From the NCBI GenBank assembly GCA_039933015.1, contig JBDTOX010000192.1, forward strand, positions 1 through 14,509: a DNA stretch of 14,509 bases. Reading direction: 5' to 3'. A program made the translations under genes and the position numbers. The notes beneath the pieces are model-generated. The model saw only the letters and a list, made by a program, of their open reading frames with translations, did no database searches and had not been told where the DNA came from. The DNA is from JBDTOX01 sp039933015 (lineage in GTDB: Bacteria; Pseudomonadota; Gammaproteobacteria; Burkholderiales; Methylophilaceae). Shown one piece after another: positions 1 through 5,773 of the stretch. The first letter of the stretch is position 1. Every line of letters begins with the position of its first letter.

Positions 1-54
1 CGCGAAGGTGGCCGTACCGTCGGTGCCGGTGTCGTCGCCAAGATTATTGAATAA
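1..54 (+). CDS. tuf: Elongation factor Tu, C-terminal end (partial)
   Basis: The first frame reads REGGRTVGAGVVAKIIE and then TAA, which is the extreme C-terminus of EF-Tu; E. coli has a near-identical ending. EF-Tu is the GTPase that delivers aminoacyl-tRNA to the ribosomal A site. Only 17 codons are present, the rest lying left of the window. Its position just ahead of rpsJ is that of the second gene copy at the end of the str cluster (rpsL-rpsG-fusA-tuf), common in betaproteobacteria. The identity is very secure for so short a piece because this tail is highly conserved. Confidence 0.95.
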   Translation, partial: REGGRTVGAGVVAKIIE

Positions 55-68
55 ATGTAGTTAAACTA

Positions 69-103
69 AGAGGGCTGTGGGTTTTTAAAACTTACAGTCC
101 TTT
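69..103 (+). promoter_or_regulatory. RNA hairpin between tuf and rpsJ (possible weak terminator or processing site)
   Basis: Bases 69-84 pair with 88-103 without a bulge, leaving a 3-nt loop. Four of the pairs are G-U wobbles (70/102, 74/98, 79/93, 80/92). These pair only in the plus-strand RNA, so the structure suits a transcript running from tuf into rpsJ. The sequence after it (CGCTCTTT) is only a weak U-tract, so full termination is doubtful. Partial termination or RNase processing between tuf and rpsJ is an inference. The remainder of the 55-137 gap shows no convincing -35/-10 pair. Confidence 0.45.
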
Positions 104-137
104 CGCTCTTTAAGCAGTTTGTTCTTTAGGAAATATT

Positions 138-446
138 ATGCAAAGCCAAAAGATTCGTATTCGCCTCAAGGCATTCGATTACCGTTTGATCGATCAGTCT
201 GCTCTGGAAATCGTAGAAACCGCCAAGCGCACGGGTGCAGTAGTTAAGGGTCCCGTACCTTTGCCTACCCGCATTGAGCGTTTTGACATTCTGCGTTCAC
301 CACATGTCAACAAGACTTCACGTGACCAGTTCGAAATTCGCACCCATCAGCGGTTGATGGATATCGTCGATCCAACTGACAAGACTGTTGATGCGTTGAT
401 GAAGCTGGATCTTCCGGCTGGCGTAGACGTGGAAATCAAGCTGTAA
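138..446 (+). CDS. rpsJ: 30S ribosomal protein S10 (NusE)
   Basis: The 102-residue product is full length for S10 (E. coli 103). It opens with QKIRIRLKAFDYRLID and carries the extended loop at about residues 38-70 that reaches into the 30S head. S10 is also NusE, which pairs with NusB in transcription antitermination and links NusG to the ribosome. The ATG follows AGGAA with about 6 nt spacing. It is separated from tuf by 83 bp and from rplC by 95 bp, the latter gap holding a promoter. So it may be transcribed with tuf and not as the head of its own operon, in contrast to E. coli. Confidence 0.97.
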   Translation: MQSQKIRIRLKAFDYRLIDQSALEIVETAKRTGAVVKGPVPLPTRIERFDILRSPHVNKTSRDQFEIRTHQRLMDIVDPTDKTVDALMKLDLPAGVDVEIKL

Positions 447-447
447 G

Positions 448-476
448 TTGTAATTAAGTTCGGGGTCGGATATAAT
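448..476 (+). promoter_or_regulatory. Predicted sigma70 promoter for the rplC operon
   Basis: TTGTAA (448-453; 4 of 6 match to TTGACA), a 17-nt spacer and a perfect TATAAT (471-476) begin just after the rpsJ stop. Transcription would start near 482-484, giving a leader of about 60 nt before rplC. The bases after the -10 are CCGCCC; a GC-rich discriminator is typical of stable RNA and ribosomal-protein promoters inhibited by ppGpp. That control is inferred. Activity has not been shown. Confidence 0.6.
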
Positions 477-493
477 CCGCCCTCTCGTAAAAT

Positions 494-530
494 GGGCTGG
501 TCAATTGTAATCGGCCCTTTAATTATTATA
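494..530 (+). promoter_or_regulatory. Attenuator-like hairpin in the rplC leader
   Basis: Bases 494-501 pair with 510-517 (8 bp including two G-U wobbles) around an 8-nt loop. The T-rich run TTTAATTATTAT follows at once, and the rplC Shine-Dalgarno AGGAA starts at 531. Hairpin plus interrupted U-tract resembles a leaky intrinsic terminator. In E. coli, L4 represses the S10 operon through a leader RNA. rplD (L4) is the second gene here, so this leader is where an equivalent might sit, but no specific similarity to the E. coli leader was recognised. Confidence 0.4.
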
Positions 531-541
531 AGGAAACGATC

Positions 542-1201
542 ATGAGCTTAGGGCTTATTGGTCGCAAGGTGGGTATGACCCGCGTATTTACCGAAGATGG
601 CGAAAGCATCCCGGTAACTGTGCTGGAAGTTGTGCCTAACCGTGTGACACAGATCAAGACACTGCAAAGCGATGGCTATACCGGCCTTCAAGTCGCTTAT
701 GGTGAACGTCGTGCCAGCCGTATCAGTAAAGCGCTGACCGGTCATTACGCCAAAGCTGGCTCAGCTGCAGGCTCCGGCATTAAAGAATTCTCAGTAACTG
801 AAGATGTGCTGGCTGGCTATACGGCTGGCGGCCAGATTACGGTTGAACTTTTCCAGGCGGGTCAATTGGTTGATGTGACAGGCACCTCTCTCGGTAAAGG
901 TTTTGCCGGTGCTATCAAGCGCCACCACTTCAGTTCTAACCGTGCATCTCACGGTAACTCCAAGTCACACAACGTGCCTGGTTCCATCGGTATGGCGCAG
1001 GATCCGGGTCGAGTATTCCCTGGTAAGCGCATGCCTGGCCACCTTGGTGCGGTAAAAGTCACTACGCAGAACCTGCAAGTAGTGCGCGTTGATGCTGAAC
1101 GCAATCTGCTGCTGATCAGGGGTGCGATTCCCGGCTCTAAAGGCGGCGATGTTGTCGTTCGCCCAAGCGTAAAGGCCAAGGCTGCCAAGGTGGGTGCATA
1201 A
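542..1201 (+). CDS. rplC: 50S ribosomal protein L3
   Basis: This is a 219-residue L3 (E. coli 209), an early 23S rRNA-binding protein that starts 50S assembly and reaches toward the peptidyl transferase centre. The N-terminus SLGLIGRKVGMTRVF and the central loop PGSIGMAQDPGRVFPGKRMP (from residue 146) are diagnostic. Gln153 in that loop aligns with the glutamine that PrmB methylates in E. coli. The ATG follows AGGAAA with about 7 nt spacing. The TAA shares its last base with the rplD ATG (1201), indicating translational coupling. The C-terminal tail KAKAAKVGA is slightly longer than in E. coli. Confidence 0.98.
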   Translation: MSLGLIGRKVGMTRVFTEDGESIPVTVLEVVPNRVTQIKTLQSDGYTGLQVAYGERRASRISKALTGHYAKAGSAAGSGIKEFSVTEDVLAGYTAGGQITVELFQAGQLVDVTGTSLGKGFAGAIKRHHFSSNRASHGNSKSHNVPGSIGMAQDPGRVFPGKRMPGHLGAVKVTTQNLQVVRVDAERNLLLIRGAIPGSKGGDVVVRPSVKAKAAKVGA

Positions 1202-1827
1202 TGGAACTCAGACTAATCGATAATAATGGTAAGCCAGCTGAGTCCGGCGTCACCGTTTCCGAAGTTACTTTCGGCCGCGAATTCAATGAAGCACTCGTGC
1301 ATCAGGTGGTCGTGGCCTACATGGCTAATGCGCGTACTGCTACCCGTGCCCAGTTGGGTCGCGGCAATGTTCATCACACCACGCACAAGCCTTGGAACCA
1401 AAAGGGTACCGGCCGTGCACGTGCAGGTATGAGCTCTAGCCCAATCTGGCGTGGAGGCGGTCGCGCTTTCCCTAATAGTCCGGATGAGAACTTCAGCCAT
1501 AAGCTTAACCGTAAAGTGTTCCGTGCCGGCATGCGTTCCATCTTGTCCGAGCTTGCTCGCCAGGATCGTTTGAATGTGGTTGAAGAATTCACTATTGATA
1601 CCCCCAAAACCAAATTGCTGGCCGAAAAGATTAAAGGTTTCGGCTTTGCTGAAGGTGTGTTGGTGTTGATTGATGGCTTCGATGAAAACTTATATCTATC
1701 TGCCCGCAATTTGCCAAATGTCTTGGTGGTTGAGGCGCAGTATGCTGATCCGGTAAGTCTGGTGCGTTTCCCGAATGTGGTTGCGACCAAGGCTGCGGTG
1801 AAGAAACTTGAGGAGATGCTGGCATGA
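1201..1827 (+). CDS. rplD: 50S ribosomal protein L4
   Basis: This 208-residue L4 lines part of the peptide exit tunnel. The long basic loop covers about residues 45-100 and includes QLGRGNVHHTTHKPWNQKG and GTGRARAGMSSSPIWRGGG, the region that reaches the tunnel constriction and where macrolide-resistance changes occur in other bacteria. In E. coli, L4 is also the autoregulator of the S10 operon. The start overlaps the rplC stop by one base and the end overlaps rplW by four (ATGA), so L3, L4 and L23 are probably translated in series. Confidence 0.98.
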   Translation: MELRLIDNNGKPAESGVTVSEVTFGREFNEALVHQVVVAYMANARTATRAQLGRGNVHHTTHKPWNQKGTGRARAGMSSSPIWRGGGRAFPNSPDENFSHKLNRKVFRAGMRSILSELARQDRLNVVEEFTIDTPKTKLLAEKIKGFGFAEGVLVLIDGFDENLYLSARNLPNVLVVEAQYADPVSLVRFPNVVATKAAVKKLEEMLA

Positions 1828-2144
1828 GTGCAAATCTGAACGTGGTTCATACTCAAGACCGTTTGCTGCAAGTTATTCTCGCGCCGCAAATTACTGAAAA
1901 AGCGACCCGCATTGCTGACAAAAATCAGCAAATTGCGTTCAAGGTGCGCACTGATGCAACCAAGCCTGAAATTAAGGCTGCAATAGAACTGGTGTTCAAG
2001 GTTGATGTGCAAGCCGTTACCGTGGTGAATGTAGGCGGTAAGGAAAAGCGCGCAGGACGTGTAATAGGTCGTCGTAAGGACTGGAAAAAGGCTTATGTGA
2101 GCTTGAAGCCAGGCCAAGAAATTAACTTTGCAGCGGGCGAATAG
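1824..2144 (+). CDS. rplW: 50S ribosomal protein L23
   Basis: This 106-residue L23 sits at the mouth of the peptide exit tunnel, where trigger factor and the signal recognition particle dock. LLQVILAPQITEKATRIADK (14-33) is the family N-terminal block. The basic loop GGKEKRAGRVIGRRKDWKKA (about 71-90) is the part that projects into the tunnel. The ATG lies in an ATGA overlap with rplD and is preceded by GGAG at 1812-1815. The roughly 10-residue N-terminal extension before LLQV is usual in betaproteobacterial L23. Confidence 0.97.
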   Translation: MSANLNVVHTQDRLLQVILAPQITEKATRIADKNQQIAFKVRTDATKPEIKAAIELVFKVDVQAVTVVNVGGKEKRAGRVIGRRKDWKKAYVSLKPGQEINFAAGE

Positions 2145-2152
2145 GAGAAATC

Positions 2153-2986
2153 ATGGCACTGGTTAAAGTCAAGCCAACTTCCCCAGGTCGGCGCGCCGTA
2201 GTGAAGGTGGTAACACCTGATCTATATAAGGGCAAGCCCCATGCGCCGCTGCTGGAGAAGCAAAGCAAAAATGCTGGTCGTAACAACAACGGGCATATTA
2301 CGATTCGTCACCAAGGTGGCGGTCATAAGCAACATTACCGCCTGGTCGATTTTCGTCGCAACAAGGACGGTATCGTAGCCAAGGTTGAGCATATCGAGTA
2401 TGACCCAAACCGAAGCGCGCATATTGCACTGTTGTGCTATGCCGACGGTGAGCGTCGTTACATCATTGCACCGCGTGGCGTAAGCGCTGGTATGCAGTTG
2501 GTCAGCGGTTCTGATGCGCCAATTAAAGTGGGTAATGCTTTGCCACTGCGTAACATACCGGTCGGTAGCACCATACACTGTATCGAACTGCAACCGGGCA
2601 AAGGTGCGCAAATTGCGCGTTCCGCTGGTACCTCAGTGCAGTTGCTGGCTCGCGAAGGTAGCTACGCCCAGTTGCGTTTGCGCTCTGGTGAGGTGCGCCG
2701 CGTACACGTTGATTGCAAGGCAACCATCGGTGAAGTGGGTAATGAAGAGCACTCTCTGCGCTCCATCGGTAAAGCTGGTGCAATGCGTTGGCGTGGTGTT
2801 CGCCCAACCGTTCGCGGTGTGGTGATGAACCCAGTGGATCACCCGCACGGTGGTGGTGAAGGTAAAACTGCGGCAGGTATGAATCCTGTTAGCCCATGGG
2901 GTACGCCAACTAAGGGTTATCGTACCCGTAGTAACAAGCGCACCGATAATATGCGCGTCAGCCGTCGTCCGGCTAATAAGAGGTAA
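2153..2986 (+). CDS. rplB: 50S ribosomal protein L2
   Basis: This 277-residue L2 (E. coli 273) is needed for subunit association and peptidyl transferase activity. The block NPVDHPHGGGEGKTAAG begins at residue 226; His230 there corresponds to E. coli His229, a conserved residue near the active centre. GGGHKQHYRLVDFRRNKDG lies at 55-73 in the OB-fold half, and an SH3-like half follows. It is spaced 8 bp after rplW with AGGAG ahead of the ATG, and 5 bp before rpsS. Confidence 0.98.
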   Translation: MALVKVKPTSPGRRAVVKVVTPDLYKGKPHAPLLEKQSKNAGRNNNGHITIRHQGGGHKQHYRLVDFRRNKDGIVAKVEHIEYDPNRSAHIALLCYADGERRYIIAPRGVSAGMQLVSGSDAPIKVGNALPLRNIPVGSTIHCIELQPGKGAQIARSAGTSVQLLAREGSYAQLRLRSGEVRRVHVDCKATIGEVGNEEHSLRSIGKAGAMRWRGVRPTVRGVVMNPVDHPHGGGEGKTAAGMNPVSPWGTPTKGYRTRSNKRTDNMRVSRRPANKR

Positions 2987-2991
2987 TCAAT

Positions 2992-3267
2992 ATGGCACGT
3001 TCAATTAAAAAAGGTCCATTTATCGATGGTCATTTGGCCAAAAAGGTAGAGGCAGCCGCCGCTATCCGCGACAGAAAACCAATTAAAACTTGGTCACGCC
3101 GCTCTACCATTTTGCCTGACTTCATTGGTCTGACGATTGCGATTCATAACGGCAAGCAGCATATTCCGGTGCTGATTTCAGAAAACATGGTAGGCCACAA
3201 GCTCGGCGAGTTCGCGCTGACCCGTACGTTCAAGGGTCACGCTGCCGACAGGAAAGCCAAGAAGTAG
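2992..3267 (+). CDS. rpsS: 30S ribosomal protein S19
   Basis: The 91-residue product matches S19 (E. coli 92) from end to end. It has the start ARSIKKGPFIDGHLAKKVE, TWSRRSTILPDFIGLTIAIHNG in the middle and VGHKLGEFALTRTFKGHA near the end. S19 forms a dimer with S13 in the 30S head and contacts the A-site tRNA and bridge B1. The gene sits between rplB and rplV as in nearly all bacteria. Its stop codon is part of the AGGAG that serves rplV. Confidence 0.98.
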   Translation: MARSIKKGPFIDGHLAKKVEAAAAIRDRKPIKTWSRRSTILPDFIGLTIAIHNGKQHIPVLISENMVGHKLGEFALTRTFKGHAADRKAKK

Positions 3268-3276
3268 GAGATGACG

Positions 3277-3606
3277 ATGCAAGTATCCGCTGTATTAAAA
3301 GGTGTTCATCTGTCCCCGCAGAAGGCTCGCTTGGTCGCTGACCTGGTGCGTGGCAAGAAAGTTGACTACGCACTTAACATCCTGAATTTCTGCCCGAAAA
3401 AAGGTGCAGAGATCATCAAGAAGGTGGTTGAGTCTGCGATTGCTAACGCCGAGCATAACGAAGGTGCAGATATCGACGAGTTGAAGGTAACTTCAATCTA
3501 CGTTGATAAAGGTATCGTGCTCAAGCGTATTCGTGCACGTGCCAAAGGCCGCGCCGGACGGATTATCAAACCAACTTGTCACATCACTGTGACCGTCGGT
3601 AACTAA
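3277..3606 (+). CDS. rplV: 50S ribosomal protein L22
   Basis: L22 spans the 50S from surface to exit tunnel. VSAVLKGVHLSPQKARLVADLVRGK is the N-terminal core, and the basic hairpin tip KRIRARAKGRAGRI lies near the end. The frame has an earlier ATG at 3271, but AGGAG (3266-3270) abuts that codon and is 6 nt from the ATG at 3277. The second start is therefore chosen, giving 109 residues beginning MQVSAVLKG, close to the usual 110. The gene ends 11 bp before rpsC. Confidence 0.95.
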   Translation: MQVSAVLKGVHLSPQKARLVADLVRGKKVDYALNILNFCPKKGAEIIKKVVESAIANAEHNEGADIDELKVTSIYVDKGIVLKRIRARAKGRAGRIIKPTCHITVTVGN

Positions 3607-3617
3607 AAGGAATCGTA

Positions 3618-4367
3618 ATGGGTCAGAAAATTCATCCAATTGGTTTCCGTCTGAGTGTCCAGAAGAACTGGTCTTCTCGTTGGTACGCCAATAGCAAAAA
3701 TTTCCCGGCGATGTTGAACAGCGACATTAAGGTGCGCGAGTTCCTTAACAAGAAGCTGGCGCACGCTGCCGTGAGCAAGATTATTATCGAGCGTCCTGCC
3801 AAGAACGCCAAGATCACAATTTTCAGCGCGCGTCCTGGTATTGTGATTGGCAAGAAGGGTGAGGATATCGAATCCTTGCGCTCTAGCTTGCAAGGCCTGA
3901 TGGGTGTGCCAGTGCATCTCAACATCGAAGAAGTGCGCAAGCCTGAAATCGATGCGACATTGATTGCGCAAAGTATTGCGCAGCAACTTGAAAAGCGCGT
4001 GATGTTCCGTCGTGCTATGAAGCGTGCGATGCAAAACGCGATGCGCTTGGGTGCGCAAGGTATCAAAATCATGAGCGCTGGCCGTCTGAATGGCATCGAA
4101 ATCGCTCGTACCGAATGGTATCGCGAAGGCCGTGTGCCATTGCATACCTTACGTGCCGATATTGACTATGGTGTTGCTGAAGCGCATACCACCTACGGTA
4201 TTATCGGTATCAAAGTTTGGGTGTTCAAGGGCGAAGTGTTCTCGGGCAAGGGCGAGGCGCCAGCTGTCAATGCGCCTGCAGAGCCAGAAAAGAGAGCAAG
4301 AACTAATCCTTCTGAGCCAGAGAAAAAAGTAAGAAAGTCGGGGGCAAAAAATGCTACAGCCAGCTAG
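3618..4367 (+). CDS. rpsC: 30S ribosomal protein S3
   Basis: S3 lies at the mRNA entry channel and acts with S4 and S5 as the ribosomal helicase. The type II KH domain has its GxxG loop GKKG at residues 78-81 (VIGKKGEDIESLRSSLQGL). The C-terminal domain is conserved through GIIGIKVWVFKGEVF. At 249 residues it is longer than E. coli S3 (233), owing to a charged tail from about residue 212. The tail contains an imperfect 11-residue tandem repeat (EPEKRARTNPS / EPEKKVRKSGA). The last 17 bp overlap the start of rplP in another frame. Confidence 0.97.
   Translation: MGQKIHPIGFRLSVQKNWSSRWYANSKNFPAMLNSDIKVREFLNKKLAHAAVSKIIIERPAKNAKITIFSARPGIVIGKKGEDIESLRSSLQGLMGVPVHLNIEEVRKPEIDATLIAQSIAQQLEKRVMFRRAMKRAMQNAMRLGAQGIKIMSAGRLNGIEIARTEWYREGRVPLHTLRADIDYGVAEAHTTYGIIGIKVWVFKGEVFSGKGEAPAVNAPAEPEKRARTNPSEPEKKVRKSGAKNATAS
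4281..4346 (+). repeat. Two imperfect 33-bp tandem repeats in the rpsC 3' tail
   Basis: GAGCCAGA at 4281 recurs as GAGCCAGA at 4314. The two 33-bp units code for EPEKRARTNPS and EPEKKVRKSGA. The first seven codons of each unit are clearly related; the last four have diverged. This looks like an old in-frame duplication that lengthened the disordered S3 tail. Confidence 0.5.
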
Positions 4368-4767
4368 ACAAAAATTCCGCAAGATGCAAAAAGGCCGGAA
4401 TAAAGGTATTGCCACTACCGGCAATAAGGTAAGTTTCGGTGAGTATGGTTTGAAGGCAATCGGTCGTGGCCGTTTAACCGCGCGTCAGATTGAAGCGGCG
4501 CGTCGTGTCATGACCCGTCATATCAAGCGTGGTGGTCGTGTATGGATTCGCATTTTTCCAGACCAGCCTATCTCCAAGAAGCCTGCTGAGGTGCGTATGG
4601 GTAATGGTAAGGGTAGCACTGAGTACTATGTTGCCCAGATCCAGCCTGGAAAAATGTTGTATGAAATGGACGGCGTCAGTGAAGAGCTGGCGCGTGAAGC
4701 GTTCCGTCTGGCAGCAGCTAAGTTGCCAATCGAGACTACTTTCATCACCCGTCATATTGGGAGCTGA
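4351..4767 (+). CDS. rplP: 50S ribosomal protein L16
   Basis: This 138-residue L16 binds near the A site and the central protuberance. MLQPARQKFRKMQKGRNKG is the invariant N-terminus, which fixes the start even though it lies inside rpsC (17-bp overlap). Arg82 in EVRMGNGKG corresponds to the arginine hydroxylated in E. coli L16. The block QPGKMLYEMDGVSEELAREA follows. The Shine-Dalgarno is poor (a GGGGG run at 4340-4344), so initiation may depend on ribosomes finishing rpsC. Confidence 0.97.
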   Translation: MLQPARQKFRKMQKGRNKGIATTGNKVSFGEYGLKAIGRGRLTARQIEAARRVMTRHIKRGGRVWIRIFPDQPISKKPAEVRMGNGKGSTEYYVAQIQPGKMLYEMDGVSEELAREAFRLAAAKLPIETTFITRHIGS

Positions 4768-4769
4768 AA

Positions 4770-4964
4770 ATGAAAGCAACTGAATTAAGAAACAAGTCTG
4801 TTGATGAGCTGAATAGTGAGCTGATTGAACTGCGTCGTGCGCAATTCTCTCTGCGTATGCAATTGGCTACTCAGCAATTGAATAAAGTAGACCAGGTAGG
4901 CAAAGTTCGTCGTGACATCGCTCGCGTACGTACTGTGCTTGCTGAGAAAGCGAAGCAGGCATAA
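4770..4964 (+). CDS. rpmC: 50S ribosomal protein L29
   Basis: A 64-residue, mostly helical protein starting MKATELRNKSVDELNSELIE matches L29 (E. coli 63 residues). It packs beside L23 at the tunnel exit. The core RAQFSLRMQLATQQLNK and the ending DIARVRTVLAEKAKQA are typical. It begins 2 bp after rplP, with GGGAG in front, and ends 2 bp before rpsQ. No unusual feature is seen. Confidence 0.97.
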   Translation: MKATELRNKSVDELNSELIELRRAQFSLRMQLATQQLNKVDQVGKVRRDIARVRTVLAEKAKQA

Positions 4965-4966
4965 TT

Positions 4967-5233
4967 ATGAGCGAAACTCAAAAAGTCGTCCGCAGCTTAA
5001 GCGGCCGTGTAGTTAGCGACAAGATGGATAAGACTGTCACTGTGTTGGTTGAGCGTAAGGTCAAGCACCCGTTAATTGGCAAAGTTATCCGTCGTTCTAA
5101 TAAATTTCATGCACATGATGAAACTAACGAGTGCAAAGAAGGTGATCTGGTTGTCATCGAAGAAAGCCGTCCGCTTTCCAAGACTAAAACCTGGAAAGTC
5201 AGCAAGATCGTAACAAAGGCAAATATCGTTTAA
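4967..5233 (+). CDS. rpsQ: 30S ribosomal protein S17
   Basis: This 88-residue OB-fold protein is S17 (E. coli 84), a primary 16S rRNA binder in the 30S body. SLSGRVVSDKMDKTVTVLVE and KHPLIGKVIRRSNKFHAHDE are the family signature blocks, and ESRPLSKTKTWKVSKIV closes the fold. The ATG is only 2 bp after the rpmC stop with little Shine-Dalgarno signal, which suggests coupling. It is the last gene before a 161-bp gap, matching the S10/spc operon boundary of E. coli. Confidence 0.97.
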   Translation: MSETQKVVRSLSGRVVSDKMDKTVTVLVERKVKHPLIGKVIRRSNKFHAHDETNECKEGDLVVIEESRPLSKTKTWKVSKIVTKANIV

Positions 5234-5236
5234 TAG

Positions 5237-5276
5237 ATATTGCATTCCCGTGTTGCTTTGATGCGGGGAGCAATAT
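5237..5276 (+). promoter_or_regulatory. Long stem-loop after rpsQ that spans the spc promoter
   Basis: Bases 5237-5243 pair with 5270-5276, and 5245-5250 with 5264-5269: 13 bp with one bulged A (5244), one G-U pair and a 13-nt loop. It starts 3 bp after the rpsQ stop. No U-run follows directly, so it is not a canonical terminator. It could protect the 3' end of the upstream transcript or pause polymerase. The predicted -35 lies in its loop and the -10 starts at its last base. Confidence 0.45.
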
Positions 5277-5281
5277 ATAAT
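5253..5281 (+). promoter_or_regulatory. Predicted sigma70 promoter for the spc operon
   Basis: TTGCTT (5253-5258; 3 of 6 match) is followed by a 17-nt spacer and a perfect TATAAT (5276-5281). The expected start is near 5288, leaving a leader of about 107 nt before rplN. E. coli has its spc promoter in the same rpsQ-rplN gap, which supports the call. The weak -35 is the main doubt. Confidence 0.55.
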
Positions 5282-5293
5282 GTTGGACTTTTC

Positions 5294-5359
5294 GGCGCCC
5301 AGCAAGCTGGCGCCCCAATACTGACCGTGGTCTGCCGGCCGTGTTTTATAAGCGGCTGG
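5294..5359 (+). promoter_or_regulatory. Two hairpins in the rplN leader
   Basis: Hairpin one: GGCGCC (5294-5299) pairs with GGCGCC (5309-5314), continued by AG/CT inside, with a bulged C5300 and tetraloop CAAG. Hairpin two: CCGGCCG (5335-5341) pairs with CGGCTGG (5353-5359), with one G-U pair and an 11-nt loop. Both lie downstream of the predicted spc start and upstream of the rplN Shine-Dalgarno. They are folded leader RNA of unknown role. Confidence 0.4.
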
Positions 5360-5394
5360 TGTTGGTTTAACGGATTAAGTTGGAGATTATTCTC

Positions 5395-5763
5395 ATGATT
5401 CAAATGCAATCTCGGCTCGAAGTCGCTGACAATACTGGTGCACGTTCTGTAATGTGTATCAAAGTGTTGGGCGGCTCCAAGCGTCGTTACGCCGGCATCG
5501 GCGACGTTATCAAGGTCACCATCAAGGACGCTGCCCCACGCGGTCGCGTCAAGAAGGGTGAGGTTTACAGCGCTGTAGTGGTCCGTACCACTAAGGGTGT
5601 TCGCCGTCCTGATGGATCCCTGGTTAAGTTCGATGGCAATGCTGCCGTATTGTTAAACAACAAGCTGGAACCGATTGGTACCCGTATTTTCGGGCCTGTG
5701 ACACGTGAGCTGCGTAGCGAACGTTTCATGAAGATCGTTTCTCTGGCGCCGGAAGTATTGTAA
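5395..5763 (+). CDS. rplN: 50S ribosomal protein L14
   Basis: The 122-residue product beginning MIQMQSRLEVADNTGARSVM is L14, which is 122-123 residues in most bacteria. L14 pairs with L19 at the intersubunit face (bridges B5 and B8) and is the binding site of the silencing factor RsfS. KVLGGSKRRYAGIGDVIKVT and GVRRPDGSLVKFDGNAAVLL are conserved blocks. The frame opens five codons earlier at a TTG (5380), but the ATG at 5395 lies 9 nt after GGAG and gives the family N-terminus. It is the first gene of the spc block. Confidence 0.97.
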   Translation: MIQMQSRLEVADNTGARSVMCIKVLGGSKRRYAGIGDVIKVTIKDAAPRGRVKKGEVYSAVVVRTTKGVRRPDGSLVKFDGNAAVLLNNKLEPIGTRIFGPVTRELRSERFMKIVSLAPEVL

Positions 5764-5773
5764 GGAGTGCTTG

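Noticed and set aside
1374..2117. A 247-codon open frame on the minus strand across rplD and rplW
   Set aside because: It lies fully opposite two intact, highly conserved genes. Its composition is that of an antisense shadow and it shows no recognisable motif.
3271..3276. Upstream ATG as the rplV start
   Set aside because: It touches the Shine-Dalgarno with no spacer; the ATG at 3277 has normal spacing and the family N-terminus.
3603..4145. A 180-codon minus-strand open frame opposite rpsC
   Set aside because: It is a mirror of a conserved gene. The many His, Thr and Arg residues come from reverse reading of S3 codons, and no domain is recognised.
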